A stretch of 5,269 bases of DNA. Source: CAYJOG01 sp964371695 [NCBI: uncultured bacterium]. Lineage in GTDB: Bacteria > CAYJOG01. The stretch is taken from contig CAYJOG010000229.1 in assembly GCA_964371695.1 (NCBI GenBank), positions 1 through 5,269 on the forward strand, given 5' to 3'. The position numbers and the translations under genes were made by a program. Below, piece after piece: positions 4,847 to 5,269 of this stretch (position 1 is the first letter of the stretch; each line of letters begins with the position of its first letter). The notes beneath the pieces were generated by a model, which was not told the DNA's origin, did no database searches, and was given only the letters and a program-made list of their open reading frames with translations.

Positions 4847-5269
4847 TCGGTTTTTTGCAGGGCGTGGTGCTGCACCGCGAAGAAGAAGTGCTGCTGGTGC
4901 GGGCCGGTGAAGTGGGTTATGAAGTCACCGTCACCGCTGGTGTGCTGGCCCACCTGCACGGCCACGAAACCATCTGCCTTTACATTCACACCCACCAGCC
5001 CCAGGGCTTCGCCCCCATGCTGTTCGGTTTTCACACACTGGTAGAGCGGCGGCTTTTCCGCGAACTCATCGAGGTGAACACCGTGGGGCCGAAGATGGCC
5101 ATCAGGGTGCTGGCAATGCCCTTTGGCGAGTTGCTCAGCGCCATTGCCCGCAAGGACGTGGCCCTGCTTACGTCCGTGAAGGGCCTGGGCAAAAAAACCG
5201 CCGAAAAAATCTGCCTGGACCTGGCGGACAAAGTGGCCCAGTTCAGCGACACCCCCCTGAGCACCACAC
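4843..5269 (+). CDS. ruvA: Holliday junction branch migration protein RuvA (3' end missing)
   Basis: The first 142 residues of RuvA, the tetrameric protein that clamps four-way junctions and recruits the RuvB ATPase. Domain I is the N-terminal OB fold, residues 1-63, starting MIGFLQGVVL and ending LFGF. Domain II carries two helix-hairpin-helix motifs: LIEVNTVGPKMAIRVLA (75-91) and LTSVKGLGKKTAEKICLDL (109-127), with the typical VGPK and GLGKKTAE turns. Domain III, which binds RuvB, lies beyond the window. The frame runs off the edge without a stop. The start overlaps the ruvC stop as ATGA. Unusually, positions 55-56, Glu-Asp (the acidic pin) in E. coli RuvA, read Gly-Phe here: HQPQGFAPMLFGF against the usual REDAxxLYGF, aligned without gaps from the start codon. 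Identity as RuvA is firm from both HhH motifs and the context. Confidence 0.96.
   Translation, partial: MIGFLQGVVLHREEEVLLVRAGEVGYEVTVTAGVLAHLHGHETICLYIHTHQPQGFAPMLFGFHTLVERRLFRELIEVNTVGPKMAIRVLAMPFGELLSAIARKDVALLTSVKGLGKKTAEKICLDLADKVAQFSDTPLSTT

Overview
The window comes from a bacterial chromosome with a GC-rich coding style: G/C-heavy third codon positions and many GCC, CTG and GGC codons. It looks like housekeeping sequence with two repeat-rich intergenic gaps. The lineage cannot be fixed from the sequence. The RuvC and the short exopolyphosphatase do not look like the enterobacterial versions. The exopolyphosphatase motifs resemble the compact PPX1 type known from actinobacteria and some other phyla, so I would say only 'bacterium, probably not a gammaproteobacterium'.

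Layout from left to right. (1) The 3' part of a Bcp-type peroxiredoxin gene on the + strand (1-351). (2) A gene-free gap (352-801) packed with hairpins. It includes two inverted copies of a repeat module and ends in a rho-independent terminator that serves the next gene. (3) Two minus-strand genes: a histone-like HU protein (802-1113) with a strong Shine-Dalgarno and its own likely promoter, and upstream of it a nitrilase-superfamily C-N hydrolase (1196-2236). (4) A divergent intergenic region (2237-2495) holding a compact element of about 155 bp. It is made almost entirely of five consecutive hairpins, has imperfect terminal inverted repeats and is flanked by TA, so it looks like a MITE. (5) A plus-strand cluster: a multi-pass membrane protein with a C-terminal zinc ribbon (2496-3401), a Ppx/GppA-type exopolyphosphatase (3426-4355), ruvC (4352-4846) and the start of ruvA (4843 to the window edge). 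The last three genes are joined by ATGA stop/start overlaps, which indicates translational coupling.

Functionally, the right half is a Holliday-junction processing operon: RuvC is the resolvase and RuvA the junction-binding subunit of the branch-migration motor. It is preceded by a polyphosphate or (p)ppGpp-related phosphatase and an unassigned membrane protein. The left half carries a peroxide-scavenging enzyme, a nucleoid protein and an amidase-like enzyme, with no obvious shared pathway.

No novel defence or mobile system is encoded. The points most worth a second look are the hairpin-array element in the divergent promoter region, the RuvA that lacks the acidic-pin residues, the inverted repeat modules in the left gap, and two genes that start without a Shine-Dalgarno just behind -10-like hexamers.
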